Position numbers and translations under genes: made by a program
Shown: one piece after another, positions 1-8,025 of the stretch
Layout: each line of letters begins with the position of its first letter
How positions within the stretch are numbered: the stretch's first letter is position 1
Assembly (NCBI RefSeq): GCF_022343685.1
Contig: NZ_CP092123.1
Coordinates: 1,736,001 to 1,800,000 of the forward strand
From: Marinobacterium sediminicola
GTDB taxonomy: Bacteria > Pseudomonadota > Gammaproteobacteria > Pseudomonadales > Balneatricaceae
Direction: 5' to 3'
DNA: 64,000 nt
Notes under the pieces: model-generated
Databases searched by the model: none
Told to the model about the DNA's origin: nothing
The model's input: only the letters and a program-made list of their open reading frames with translations

Positions 1-329
1 GAAAGCCATCACCGGGCACTGCCTCGACCACAGGGGTTGCTCGGTGCCATGCTCTGGGCATGTCCGCTGCACCAAATTTGACACTAGCGTAACAGTCTTT
101 CATTGCCAAGTAATCCTGCGAGATATCCACGAAACTACCGGCAAAAGCTTCCGATAGGCCATTACGGCAATCCATGGTGGATGACATGGTCAATTCATAG
201 AAGCCACATGGTCCATGTGGTGTACCAAAAAGTAAGTAAATGGCTTGGAAGAAATAGCTATAAGATAAATGGTAAACAGGAGTTCATGAGTGCAAAACCG
301 ACCCCGAAGGGCCGGCGTTGCTGAGGACT
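1..329. other. No gene supported; contains a 17-bp palindrome
   Basis: I see no convincing gene here. An open frame at 103-324 (73 aa) has odd composition and no recognisable domain, so it is not called. An ATG at 285 is preceded by AGGAG but opens only 12 codons. The only structure I can point to is a perfect palindrome at 204-220. Confidence 0.5.
204..220. repeat. Perfect 17-bp palindrome
   Basis: CCACATGG-T-CCATGTGG is perfectly symmetrical about position 212. It could be an operator half or chance; no adjacent gene decides this. Confidence 0.4.
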
Positions 330-467
330 TTAAGGCTTTTTATTCGGATTCAATTGCTTGCCGCGATTACCTTGGCTCTGGTCATATTGGCGATTCGTGC
401 CAGAGCTGCCTTTGTTGGGGTTGTTGATATTCGCTGAGTTATCCTGGGGGCGAATCTTCTTGGTCAT
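330..467 (-). CDS. Small Asn/Gly-rich hypothetical protein, 45 aa
   Basis: Forty-five residues beginning MTKKIRPQDNSAN and ending GNRGKQLNPNKKP. It is highly polar, with no membrane segment or cysteine, and is probably disordered. An AGGAGAG Shine-Dalgarno lies 6 nt before the ATG, which makes translation credible. It starts 16 nt after the stop of the 484-975 gene, so the two are probably co-transcribed. The repeated pattern of N/G/Q around RQYDQ and RGKQLNPN resembles small uncharacterised proteins of other Proteobacteria as I remember them, but no function can be given. Confidence 0.65.
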   Translation of the reverse strand: MTKKIRPQDNSANINNPNKGSSGTNRQYDQSQGNRGKQLNPNKKP

Positions 468-483
468 GATTTTCTCTCCTAGA

Positions 484-975
484 TTATTTGCAGGCGCCGG
501 GCACACGGCATGCACATGAACTGGGTACATGGCACGCATGTTCTGCGCAACGGGTCGCCTGATGCTCCATTTCGTCAGGTAACTCACCAAAATGGCGAGT
601 GTACAGTTCACAGGTTTTGGCAAATGCGGTTTGCAGCGCCTGGTAGTCGTCGTCACCGTAAATTCCGAAGTACGGATAGTGGTCAATGAAGCGTCCAAAA
701 AGACGTTCGCAGTCCATACGGTAGGCACGTGTATCCAGGATATGGGCATGCCAAATAGTGTCCACTTGCTTGGTTGGGACTAAGACTTCCTGGGGATACA
801 GCAGTTTCAATGAGAGGAAACGCTGATACTCCCGTTGCGCAAGATCCCATTCCTCCGGGGTCATCTCAGCCTCATGACTGGCAGTATGTTTATATTTCAG
901 GCGCTCAAAGTCAGTCGCCGCGACCAGAGGGTGTAGTGTATCCACCGTTTTCGGTTGGTAAGTAACAGTACTCAT
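484..975 (-). CDS. Glycine-rich-domain-containing protein-like (GRDP/DUF1399-type) with Cys-rich tail
   Basis: 163 aa. The central part (about residues 40-110) has the pattern of the GRDP-like family: EYQRFLSLK, then VDTIWHAHILDTRAY with the conserved Trp-His-x-His, then DHYPYFG. The WHAH motif could bind a metal, but that is inference. The last 25 residues hold seven cysteines (CAEHACHVPSSCACRVPGACK region), unlike the rest of the protein; this tail could bind a metal or be a modified-peptide-like extension. It is the second gene of a three-gene minus-strand run (1012-1281, this one, 330-467). No signal peptide is seen. Function unknown. Confidence 0.75.
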   Translation of the reverse strand: MSTVTYQPKTVDTLHPLVAATDFERLKYKHTASHEAEMTPEEWDLAQREYQRFLSLKLLYPQEVLVPTKQVDTIWHAHILDTRAYRMDCERLFGRFIDHYPYFGIYGDDDYQALQTAFAKTCELYTRHFGELPDEMEHQATRCAEHACHVPSSCACRVPGACK

Positions 976-1011
976 AATGTTTGTCTCCAGACTATTAATG
1001 GGTGCGCTGGA

Positions 1012-1281
1012 TTAGCGCCTTCGTTTCAGTTCGGCCTCGAAGGCCTGTCGCGAGATCAAACGATGGGGAATAAGTTGGCCCTGGGCATCACGGAAGATGA
1101 GGCGCCACTGTCGGCCCAAACGAAATCGAATGAGCTCTGGGCAGGCTGCAATACGTTGGCCCCCAAGCTGGGTGAAGGGGGTGCCGTGTGCGATGGCTCG
1201 TTCTATGGCGCACGCACGTTGTTGATGGCAGGCAGGAATAGGGTAGCGGGTAGAGAATAAAAGTGTCTGAACGGTATCCAT
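1012..1281 (-). CDS. Hypothetical basic protein, 89 aa
   Basis: Small Arg-rich protein with three cysteines, ending in a basic helix (RQAFEAELKRRR). AAGGAG lies 6 nt upstream of the ATG, a strong ribosome site. It is the first gene of the run with the GRDP-like protein 36 nt downstream. The central FRLGRQWRLIFRDAQG strand pattern faintly recalls RelE/ParE-like toxins, but I see no clear antitoxin partner, so I leave it as unknown. Confidence 0.6.
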   Translation of the reverse strand: MDTVQTLLFSTRYPIPACHQQRACAIERAIAHGTPFTQLGGQRIAACPELIRFRLGRQWRLIFRDAQGQLIPHRLISRQAFEAELKRRR

Positions 1282-1338
1282 AAAAGGCTCCTTGTGTGTA
1301 TGGAGCCAGTCTGGCTAAGTGCAATGCACTAAAAAGCA

Positions 1339-2022
1339 TTAATGATCGATTATCTGATCCAATAATTGATCGAACTCTGACGCGGCGGTGTATGCTTGGA
1401 GGATGCGCTGCTTATAGATGTTGACGATTTCGTTGTTGGATTCGACATCAACCGCGAAAGCATAGGCTTTTTCAAGGTCATCGCTCAGGTAGTGGGCAAT
1501 CATGCTGTCGGCGTTTGACAGGCTTGCGCTCTGAAGCAGCAACGCTTGCATAACATTACTCACACCATTGAATGAAAGCTGGGGAAGCTCTTGAAAAGGG
1601 TTCGGCAGTGTGTGGATTGATAAGTCGGCATCTGATGCCAAGACGTCCAGGAAACGCAGTACCTCCTGCCTCAACAGCCCGATGCCAGCGACCGAGTTCC
1701 GATCAGTAAGTAATAGTGACGCGATCTTTGCATGCTCCAGACGTGCACTAGGGTCGGTGAAAATACCTTTGATGACTTTAGGCATCGGAAAGAAAGCATG
1801 CAGCAAGACGGCATTGTGAAGCTTGGTGAGCTGGTCTCGCGCAATGTATTTATGACTGCGCGGTTTCACCGTGTACTCAATTGGTACTTCAGTGTATTCA
1901 ATGAGACCGCTGCGCATCAGCGACTCCATCTGCTCCTTGAAGCGTTTATGCCTGGAGAGCTTGATACCAAAAAGGTTATGTATTGCATCTGCCAGCTGTA
2001 AAGGCGTAGAGCTATCCTTCAC
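1339..2022 (-). CDS. Hypothetical protein, 227 aa, last gene of a three-gene operon
   Basis: The start is a GTG with GGAG 7 nt upstream, inside the last codons of the preceding gene (11-nt overlap), so translation is probably coupled. The protein is soluble and mostly helical. The first 70 residues (LADAIHNLFG...MRSGLIEYTEV) could be a winged-helix fold, which is inference from pattern only. No enzyme motif is seen. It forms an operon with the 110-aa secreted protein and the IS-interrupted membrane protein upstream. I do not recognise the family. Confidence 0.7.
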   Translation of the reverse strand: MKDSSTPLQLADAIHNLFGIKLSRHKRFKEQMESLMRSGLIEYTEVPIEYTVKPRSHKYIARDQLTKLHNAVLLHAFFPMPKVIKGIFTDPSARLEHAKIASLLLTDRNSVAGIGLLRQEVLRFLDVLASDADLSIHTLPNPFQELPQLSFNGVSNVMQALLLQSASLSNADSMIAHYLSDDLEKAYAFAVDVESNNEIVNIYKQRILQAYTAASEFDQLLDQIIDH

Positions 2023-2344
2023 AGCTACGCTCCAAGAGTTCCTCTTCAGAAAAGCCTTTCCAGTCCTTCATCTGAGCGATAAGGGTGGCACGCTCAAACC
2101 AGTTACGTTGGCAGTACCTTCGCTGTCGGGCATTTTCTTGCAAAACCCCAATGCAATATCCGGCGCGCAGGCTTTCAGCCAGCGATGTTGTTTGTGCGGC
2201 CAGCAAACGCTTTTCGTTTCGTGATTTATAAATGCTGACCAACTCTCCGCAGCTCTCAATGAGCGAAAAACGTGATTCAGCTGCTGCCATTTGGCATGTA
2301 AAAGCCGCCACAAACAGTGTGACGATAGCGACATTCCTGTTCAT
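2012..2344 (-). CDS. Small secreted Cys-containing protein, possibly Rap1a/Tai-like
   Basis: 110 aa with a clear signal peptide (VAIVTLFVAAFTCQMAAAE, cleavage near residue 22-23), hence periplasmic or outer. The mature part has four cysteines and the sequence LRAGYCIGVLQ, which resembles the conserved GYC-G core of Rap1a/Tai immunity-type proteins. Resemblance is by eye only, and no effector neighbour supports an immunity role. Its ATG overlaps the stop of the upstream membrane gene by 4 nt (ATGA) and its 3' end overlaps the next gene, so the three genes are tightly coupled. Confidence 0.65.
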   Translation of the reverse strand: MNRNVAIVTLFVAAFTCQMAAAESRFSLIESCGELVSIYKSRNEKRLLAAQTTSLAESLRAGYCIGVLQENARQRRYCQRNWFERATLIAQMKDWKGFSEEELLERSCEG

Positions 2345-2845
2345 GAGGCGTCCTTGTTTTGATTCTGGTTTGTAGGGGCGGCCAGTACGTTGAGTTCGGA
2401 AGGTTCTGGCAAAACAGGCTCGTGCCTCACATTATCAACATCATGATTGGCCTCGGATATGACATCCTCAGCAGCATCACTCATGTTCACATCGGCTGTT
2501 TGATGCGTGGGCTTAACGGGCGGGGCAGCCATGTACAAAGACAGGCTAACCACAGCAAGCCAGAAGGTGGCACCGTAGAGCTGATCGAGTTGGAAATAGA
2601 GCTGCAACGCACCTATGGATTTAGCCTCATCGGCCATTGCTGCAACGGCCAACAGAAGCATTTTGATCACCACAAAAAGCCCTAATATTTTTAACAGGGA
2701 ATTCAGGCTGTACGACCAGCAGGCGCCACTGAGGTGAGTTAGCTTGATCAGGCGAACAACAAGTAAGATAGCGAGGCCAAAAAATGACCATTCAACGAGG
2801 GACAGGTCATACCACGCATCTTGGTATTCAAAAATTCCCTCGTAG
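2341..2845 (-). pseudogene. 3' part of an IS-interrupted four-helix membrane protein gene
   Basis: This is the distal part of a gene whose 5' end lies at 4068-4228. Removing the IS (2850-4067) and one CATG copy joins ...ALAS-C to YEGIFEYQDAWYDL... in frame, giving a 221-aa protein. This segment supplies three more hydrophobic helices (VEWSFFGLAILLVVRLI, LLKILGLFVVIKMLLL, TFWLAVVSLSLYMAAP) and an acidic cytosolic or periplasmic tail of about 55 residues. An internal ATG at 2673 might give a short product. Its stop overlaps the next gene by 4 nt. Family not recognised. Confidence 0.85.
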
Positions 2846-2866
2846 CATGTGACCTGCCCCCAACAT

Positions 2867-3712
2867 TTAATCCAACCGGCTTCTAGTAATGTTGTTGGTT
2901 GTTGAGTCTATTTCCTGCTTCCGGAACGCAGATGCGAACTCCAACGGGGTCTGGTAGCCCAGTGATGAGTGCGGTCGTTGTTCATTATAATCGACTCGCC
3001 ATTCACTGATGAGCCGCCGGGCCTGAGCCAAATCCCCAAACCAGTGCTCATTCAGACATTCATCCCGGAACTTGCCATTAAAGCTTTCGATATACCCGTT
3101 TTGCATCGGCTTTCCAGGCTGTATCAGCATCAGTTCCACCTTATTCTCATAGGCCCACTGATCCAGTGCTTTACCAGTAAACTCCGGCCCTTGGTCCGTT
3201 CTGACAGCGCTCGGATAGCCTCTGAACGCCGCTATAGCATCGAGTGAGCGACAGACCTGTTCACCTGATATGCCCAGTGCAACCGGTATGTCCAGGCACT
3301 CTTTCGTGAAGTCATCCACGATTGTCAGACACTTAATGCGTCGGCCATTCGAGAGTGAATCCATGACAAAATCCATAGACCAGGTCTGGTTGGGTCGATC
3401 GGGCAGCGTCAGTGGCTGACGTTCCAGCATTATGCCTTTGCGGCGTTTACGCTTGCGAACGGCTAACCCAGCCTGCCGGTATAACCGATAGACCTTCTTG
3501 TGGTTCACTTCGATGCCTTCCCGACGCAAGAGCTGATGGACGCGCCGATAGCCAAATCGGCGCCGCTCCAACGCGAGCTCCCGGATCCGTTCGGCTAACG
3601 CATCATTCTCGGCGGAGTAGCGAGGCTCATAGCGCTGTGTGGCGCGGCATAACCCGACGAGTGAACAGGCCCTGCGTTCCGATATTGCTGTTTCAGATCG
3701 CATCGTGTGCAC
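2867..3712 (-). CDS. IS3-family transposase OrfB (DDE integrase domain)
   Basis: 281 aa shown from an ATG. An HTH_21-type segment (RRFGYRRVHQLLRREG) is followed by the rve integrase core, with the acidic triad visible in WSMDFVMD, VRTDQGPEFTG and NGYIESFNGKFRDECL. In this family the active OrfAB fusion is made by a -1 frameshift from OrfA; OrfB here lies in the -1 frame relative to OrfA. I do not see a textbook A6G slippery site, so the exact shift point is open. Ends LD-stop 17 bp from the IS end. Confidence 0.95.
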   Translation of the reverse strand: MHTMRSETAISERRACSLVGLCRATQRYEPRYSAENDALAERIRELALERRRFGYRRVHQLLRREGIEVNHKKVYRLYRQAGLAVRKRKRRKGIMLERQPLTLPDRPNQTWSMDFVMDSLSNGRRIKCLTIVDDFTKECLDIPVALGISGEQVCRSLDAIAAFRGYPSAVRTDQGPEFTGKALDQWAYENKVELMLIQPGKPMQNGYIESFNGKFRDECLNEHWFGDLAQARRLISEWRVDYNEQRPHSSLGYQTPLEFASAFRKQEIDSTTNNITRSRLD

Positions 3713-3735
3713 GGCCTCGCGCTTGTTCCCGACGG

Positions 3736-4005
3736 TTAATACTTTCGGTTCAACGCCGCCTTCAAGGCCTCGGTATCGAGCATCGACTCCGCCAGAAGCT
3801 TCTTCAGTCGAGCATTCTCATCTTCTAGCGCCTTCAGCCGGCGGGCCTCTGAAACCTCCATGCCACCGTACTTTTTACGCCACGTATAAAACGTGGCGTC
3901 GGAGATACTGTACTTCCGACACAGCTCTTTGACTGGCAGGCCTGCTTCCGCTTCTTTCAGGATCGGGATGATCTGTTCTTCAGTGAATCGCTTCTTCATG
4001 TTCAT
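3736..4005 (-). CDS. IS3-family transposase OrfA (HTH protein)
   Basis: 89 aa. It begins KKRFTEEQIIPILKEAEAG, with the helix-turn-helix VKELCRKYSISDATFYTWRKKYGG (about residues 25-48), then a leucine-zipper-like helix (LKALEDENARLKKLLAE) used for multimerisation. It recognises the terminal repeats. Preceded by GGAAG before the ATG. Identical to the right-hand copy. Confidence 0.95.
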   Translation of the reverse strand: MNMKKRFTEEQIIPILKEAEAGLPVKELCRKYSISDATFYTWRKKYGGMEVSEARRLKALEDENARLKKLLAESMLDTEALKAALNRKY

Positions 4006-4067
4006 CTTCCTTCTCTGTGATGAACATTACTAAGAGCTTGCTGGTTTAGAAAGTGGGGAGCAGGTCA

Positions 4068-4228
4068 CATGAGGCTAAAGCATGAACGCCCAGTGCCATT
4101 AAGCCTACCAGGCAGAGCCACGTAAACACCCAATAGATAGCACGACTGATGCGCCAGTCGGCGTTCAAGAGTAAAGATGAGAGCGAAGTGCGAGGTGGAG
4201 TAGGCGTCCTTGAATCCATGATTACCAT
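4068..4228 (-). pseudogene. 5' part of the IS-interrupted membrane protein gene
   Basis: The first 53 residues of the 221-aa protein completed at 2341-2845: a short Ser/Thr/Pro-rich N terminus, then one hydrophobic helix (IYWVFTWLCLVGLMALGVHALA). The frame runs into the IS and stops there after seven foreign residues, so the gene is disrupted. It is the first gene of a minus-strand operon that diverges from the HEPN-ASCH-Zorya operon, with a shared 337-bp control region. Confidence 0.85.
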
Positions 4229-4565
4229 CTTTCCTTAACGTAGATGGCTGTAATCTTAGCCGTTTAAGCCGTGTTATGACACAGACTGTGTCCTCGAACC
4301 AGTCTCGATTTTGCCTGAGGGGACTGCGACGCTGAATTTGCACTAAAATCTGATGATTGCACTAACAACCATTGTCGTTATGCGTATTGCTCACGATAGC
4401 TTGAACTGGTCGTTAGCTCTGCGTAAAAGCGTGCGATGTTCAGCTATCGCGCTGAAAGAGAACTCGCGTTACAATTTAGTCGTCGATAAGGGACGTGCTA
4501 GGAATGCATCGTCGACGGCAGCAAAAGTACCCTCAGAAGTATAAATTTGCTACGGATGCCTTTTG
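4229..4565. other. Divergent intergenic control region
   Basis: 337 bp between the disrupted membrane-protein operon (minus) and the HEPN-ASCH-Zorya operon (plus). No gene is supported; the 63-aa open frame at 4353-4544 looks random. The clearest element is the 15-bp palindrome at 4278-4292. I could not place a confident -35/-10 pair for either side. Confidence 0.5.
4278..4292. promoter_or_regulatory. Perfect 15-bp palindrome, candidate operator
   Basis: GACACAG-A-CTGTGTC is fully symmetric and sits about 50 bp upstream of the minus-strand start codon and 270 bp upstream of the HEPN gene. A homodimeric repressor or activator could bind here. No regulator gene is recognisable in the Zorya block itself, so the ligand is unknown. 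Confidence 0.45.
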
Positions 4566-5222
4566 ATGGATTATTCAACGCTCAAAGCTAAACACCGCAG
4601 TCTCAGAGATAGCTTCCCTTCGGATCTTTCGCTACGCATCCATAGATCTTTAAGCTGGTTGCAAAAGGCCGAGCTTTCAAACGACGACCCTGATGCTCAC
4701 TTTATTTTTCTCTGGATTGCCTTCAATGCTGCTTATGCCGCTGATGTTGATGAGCTTTATCGCACGACTGAACGCGGAATGTTTGAAAGTTTCTTCGATC
4801 TGTTAGTTGCACAAGACCACACTAACCAGTTGTACGATTTGGTATGGAGCCAATTCTCCAGCACTATTCGAAGCCTTCTGAATAACCAGTTCATTTTTCA
4901 GCCCTTTTGGGACTATCAAAATGGGAGGATAGATGAAGCGCATTGGGAGTCCATGTTCAGACAGTCCAAGGCTAGGGCGACTCAAGGCCTAACCAGGCAA
5001 GATACTGGGCAGGTTATTTCTATCGTTTTCAGGCGTATCTATACGCTTAGGAACCAAATCGTGCACGGCGGGGCAACATGGCAAAGCAGTGTCAATCGTC
5101 AGCAGGTCCGTGACTGTAAAGCCCTTTTAAGCAAAACGGTGCCAATCATTCTGGATCTCATGATGGATAACCCGCATGAGGCTTGGGGTGAGCCATTCTA
5201 CCCCGTTATAACAGACATCTAG
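4566..5222 (+). CDS. HEPN-like domain protein upstream of Zorya
   Basis: 218 aa from ATG 4566 (a TTG one codon earlier is possible). It is all-helical, with an N-terminal FIFLWIAFNAAYAAD helix and the signature RNQIVH (R162-x4-H167), the Rx4-6H motif of HEPN RNases and HEPN-like proteins, followed by GGATWQSSVNRQQVRDC. HEPN proteins act as RNases or toxins in many defence and toxin-antitoxin systems; whether this copy is catalytic is not shown. It is the first gene of a plus-strand run, 47 nt before the ASCH gene and then zorA, so a role linked to Zorya is plausible inference. It may instead be an independent two-gene unit. Confidence 0.8.
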   Translation: MDYSTLKAKHRSLRDSFPSDLSLRIHRSLSWLQKAELSNDDPDAHFIFLWIAFNAAYAADVDELYRTTERGMFESFFDLLVAQDHTNQLYDLVWSQFSSTIRSLLNNQFIFQPFWDYQNGRIDEAHWESMFRQSKARATQGLTRQDTGQVISIVFRRIYTLRNQIVHGGATWQSSVNRQQVRDCKALLSKTVPIILDLMMDNPHEAWGEPFYPVITDI

Positions 5223-5269
5223 CCCTAAGCATGTTTGAACACGTGGGCTAAGCAGCACAGGAAGTAACA

Positions 5270-5938
5270 ATGGAAATTGGCGATGTAACCCATGGGTTAA
5301 TTATTGATCAACCATGGATTGATTTGATTCTAGACGGACAAAAGTCTTGGGAAATGAGGGCGACAGATACACACCGTCGAGGGCCCATCGCCCTGATTCG
5401 TAAAGGGAGCAAGCAGGTGTGCGCGGTCGCCGAGTTATCCGCAAGCCAGGGACCATTAAGCCAGGCTCAATTGAGCAACACGCGGGTTTTGCACTGCATT
5501 CCGCCTGATATTTATCGCGCACCCGATTACAAGTGGTTTCACGCTTGGCATTTGAGCGAGGTGATCAAATTACCAACACCCGTGCCTTACGTTCACAAAA
5601 ACGGCTCGGTCATTTGGGCCGAGCTTGATGTTAATGCCAAGAAAACCATTGCTAGTATGCTCAATCAACAAATGGATTTCTCTACCTTGGAAGAAAGCAA
5701 CCAACCTTCTATAGCTGCAAACCTTCTAGTACCGATATCGAGAGATGGTACCGTCTTTTGCCCAGAAGAATGTGCCAGAAATGGGGTGTATACCGTGGGA
5801 GACAAAGGGGACGAGAAGCGCTTCACTGACTTTCACGAGGCACTCGCCTACCTAAGAGAGATGCCCATTGCACGTTGGCGGCGCCCTAATGAAAAGGGTA
5901 ATTGGGGCATTGTGTCAGCTGTTGATTGGATCGACTGA
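5270..5938 (+). CDS. ASCH-domain protein upstream of zorA
   Basis: 222 aa. The N terminus (GLIIDQPWIDLILDGQKSWEMR, residues 9-30, and RGPIALIRKGS) has the ASCH/PUA-like core that binds RNA or modified nucleotides in related families. The C-terminal third (FCPEEC, VGDKGDEKRFTDFHEALAYL, WGIVSAVDW) is a second, separate region seen in long ASCH proteins. GGAAG precedes the ATG. It sits between the HEPN gene and zorA (36 nt). Function unknown; a nucleic-acid sensing or RNA-processing partner for the HEPN protein is a reasonable hypothesis. Confidence 0.8.
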   Translation: MEIGDVTHGLIIDQPWIDLILDGQKSWEMRATDTHRRGPIALIRKGSKQVCAVAELSASQGPLSQAQLSNTRVLHCIPPDIYRAPDYKWFHAWHLSEVIKLPTPVPYVHKNGSVIWAELDVNAKKTIASMLNQQMDFSTLEESNQPSIAANLLVPISRDGTVFCPEECARNGVYTVGDKGDEKRFTDFHEALAYLREMPIARWRRPNEKGNWGIVSAVDWID

Positions 5939-5974
5939 CGGCTAGTAATCGTACTAACTGCATTGAGAATTTAG

Positions 5975-8011
5975 ATGTCTATTTTTAACGACACACTAAT
6001 TAGCTTTTTCCACCTCGAGAATATTGGTCTGTTTCTAGCCTTTGCGCTTATCGGCCTCGGAGTTCTTGTCATTCTTTGGATGTTTACCCGTTACAGGCGC
6101 ATCCGGAATGCATTAACTCAGTTCAAAGGGATTGTTAGCGAGAGCAATGACACTCATAGCTTTACGGAAGGCTACGAAACCTATCGGAGCAAAGTCGTTG
6201 AGATTCCAGGGGTCCGCCATGCCTGGATGGAGTTCGAAGAGACCCTGATCCCCCCTTTAGACGACATTGATGATCCCAACTACCGTGTCTACCGCAATAC
6301 CAAACGCCCGAGTGACTATTTTTCCACTACAGCCATACACCATTTTCAGCTTCGGCCACTTATTCAGCCGCATACCTTTGTCGGACTCGGGTTGCTTTTC
6401 ACTTTTCTAGGGTTGGTTGCCGCACTCACAGAGACTGGCGCTGCCTTTGCGAACGCAAATGCAGATGAGCTGCAAAAAGCACTCAAAAGCCTTCTCGAAA
6501 TAGCCGGAACTAAATTCTGGGCATCCGTGGGCGGCCTGCTTACTTCGATTCTGGTGGGCGCAGCTGTTTCTGGTTTTAGCGCCAGCATACGTAAGAGCCT
6601 ACATATCATTTGTGACTTGTTAGAGGAACGGCTGCTCTACGCTAACCATGAACGGATTGCTGTCGACCAATATGGTCACTCCCAACGTCAGACCCGACGT
6701 CTCGAAGAGATGTCTACCGAGATCACCGTTGCGCTCGGTAACCGAATCAGCGATGCAATCTCAGAGCTTCCCCCAATGCTTTCAAGTTCACTGGGGGAAA
6801 CGATGCAGCCCATTACAGAAGAGCTTACAAAAGTGACCGATAAACTCGGTAACGAGAACCTCTCTGCTATTGAGAAAATGACAGATAGCTTTGCCAATAA
6901 GATAACCGGCTCCAGCGGCGAAGCGATGAATAGTGTCACCATCCAACTGGAAGCGTTAGTAAAAACACTCGAGTCAACGGCATCACAGTTGAGCGGCGGT
7001 GGAAACAATCTAACAACTGGGCTCGAGCAAGCAATAGCTGGTATCAACTCGACCATGATGGAGGTTGCTAAGCAACTGAAGGAAACCACTTCTCAGGCAG
7101 GCGATCAATTCAAAACTGACGCAGGTGAGGCATCTTCTGGACTCAAGGAGGTGATTTCGGAAATGCGGGCCCAGCAGCAGGCTAGCGTTGAGCAGATGCA
7201 CGCCATGACCCAGGCCCTGAACGACATGAGCACAAAGGTGTCGCGTTCAGTGGAAGAACTCATAGAGCGTTCAGGCACTGAGCTAAGTGAATCTATTAAG
7301 GGGAGTGTTAAGGGCACGTCTGAAACGGTTGAAAACGCTTTGCGGTCACTTGGTGATGTCATTGAGGGAAGAGTCACCACCGCGACAAAGACAGCACAAA
7401 ATTCGTTTACCAGTTCATTTGCTTCATTACAGCAGCAGCTCAATGATACCAGTGAAGGTTTGACCACCAGTATTAATGGCTGGCGCACCCACCTCAACGA
7501 GATATCGACACGTTTCGAAACGATTTCAGGTCAGTTGGCGCAGCAGGTTGGTGCTATTTCTAATGTAAATGAGCAAATAGGGCGATCTGGTCTTAACTTC
7601 CAGCAGTCTGCGCGAGCAGTACAAGAGGCATCAGCCCCATTAACCCAGGCTTCACGCCAACTGGACCAATCCATGACTCAGATGTCTGGACTAATAGAGT
7701 CAACACTAAACGAAACACGTACCGCATCAGCAGCAATGGAGGAGCACATTAAAATCATGGCCGGCTCTGTCGCCGCTCTTCAGTCTGCATGGGAACGTAA
7801 TGGCCAACACCTGACAAACGTAGATACTGAACTGGAGAATGCTTTCCGCCAAGTATCTAAACACCTAAGTGATAGTTTGAGCCAACTCAGTTCCTTTGCG
7901 AGCGAGCTCGACACCAATCTATCGGAAAGCGTCGGCAAACTCAGCGGATTCGTTCTTGAAGTCAGCGAACTTGTCGAAGAGCTGAGTGAATCGCAGCGGC
8001 CTCGTCACTGA
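5975..8011 (+). CDS. zorA: ZorA, MotA/ExbB-like membrane motor subunit of type I Zorya
   Basis: 678 aa. Three hydrophobic helices occur at about residues 17-38, 134-156 and 180-203, the last two with the small-residue pattern of MotA/TolQ/ExbB channels (FVGLGLLFTFLGLVAAL; FWASVGGLLTSILVGAAVSGF). From about residue 230 to the end is a very long Ser/Thr/Gln-rich, chemoreceptor-like helical region. In known Zorya complexes a ZorA pentamer around a ZorB dimer forms a proton-driven motor whose long ZorA tail reaches into the cytoplasm, and the layout here fits. zorB follows after 14 nt. Length is within the range expected for type I ZorA. Confidence 0.93.
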   Translation: MSIFNDTLISFFHLENIGLFLAFALIGLGVLVILWMFTRYRRIRNALTQFKGIVSESNDTHSFTEGYETYRSKVVEIPGVRHAWMEFEETLIPPLDDIDDPNYRVYRNTKRPSDYFSTTAIHHFQLRPLIQPHTFVGLGLLFTFLGLVAALTETGAAFANANADELQKALKSLLEIAGTKFWASVGGLLTSILVGAAVSGFSASIRKSLHIICDLLEERLLYANHERIAVDQYGHSQRQTRRLEEMSTEITVALGNRISDAISELPPMLSSSLGETMQPITEELTKVTDKLGNENLSAIEKMTDSFANKITGSSGEAMNSVTIQLEALVKTLESTASQLSGGGNNLTTGLEQAIAGINSTMMEVAKQLKETTSQAGDQFKTDAGEASSGLKEVISEMRAQQQASVEQMHAMTQALNDMSTKVSRSVEELIERSGTELSESIKGSVKGTSETVENALRSLGDVIEGRVTTATKTAQNSFTSSFASLQQQLNDTSEGLTTSINGWRTHLNEISTRFETISGQLAQQVGAISNVNEQIGRSGLNFQQSARAVQEASAPLTQASRQLDQSMTQMSGLIESTLNETRTASAAMEEHIKIMAGSVAALQSAWERNGQHLTNVDTELENAFRQVSKHLSDSLSQLSSFASELDTNLSESVGKLSGFVLEVSELVEELSESQRPRH

Positions 8012-8025
8012 GTGAGTGTGTAGAT

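Larger units (their letters stand above)
2850..4067 (-). mobile_element. IS3-family element (IS407-group-like), left copy, 1218 bp
   Basis: The terminal inverted repeat reads TGACCTGC(C/T)CCC from both ends. It is flanked by a 4-bp target duplication CATG at 2846-2849 and 4068-4071. It carries orfA and orfB on the minus strand. It appears identical to the copy at 14252-15469, which lies in opposite orientation: encoded proteins and even antisense frames match residue for residue. IS407-group elements make 4-bp duplications, in keeping with this assignment. It splits a membrane protein gene whose frame closes perfectly on excision, so the insertion is recent. Confidence 0.96.

Noticed and set aside
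103-324. 73-aa open frame
   Set aside because: Random-looking composition, no ribosome site before its first ATG, no recognised pattern.
3412-3828. 138-aa frame antisense to the IS transposase
   Set aside because: Present in both IS copies only because the elements are identical; antisense shadow of orfB and orfA.
4353-4544. 63-aa open frame in the divergent region
   Set aside because: No ribosome site and no protein-like pattern; lies in a control region.
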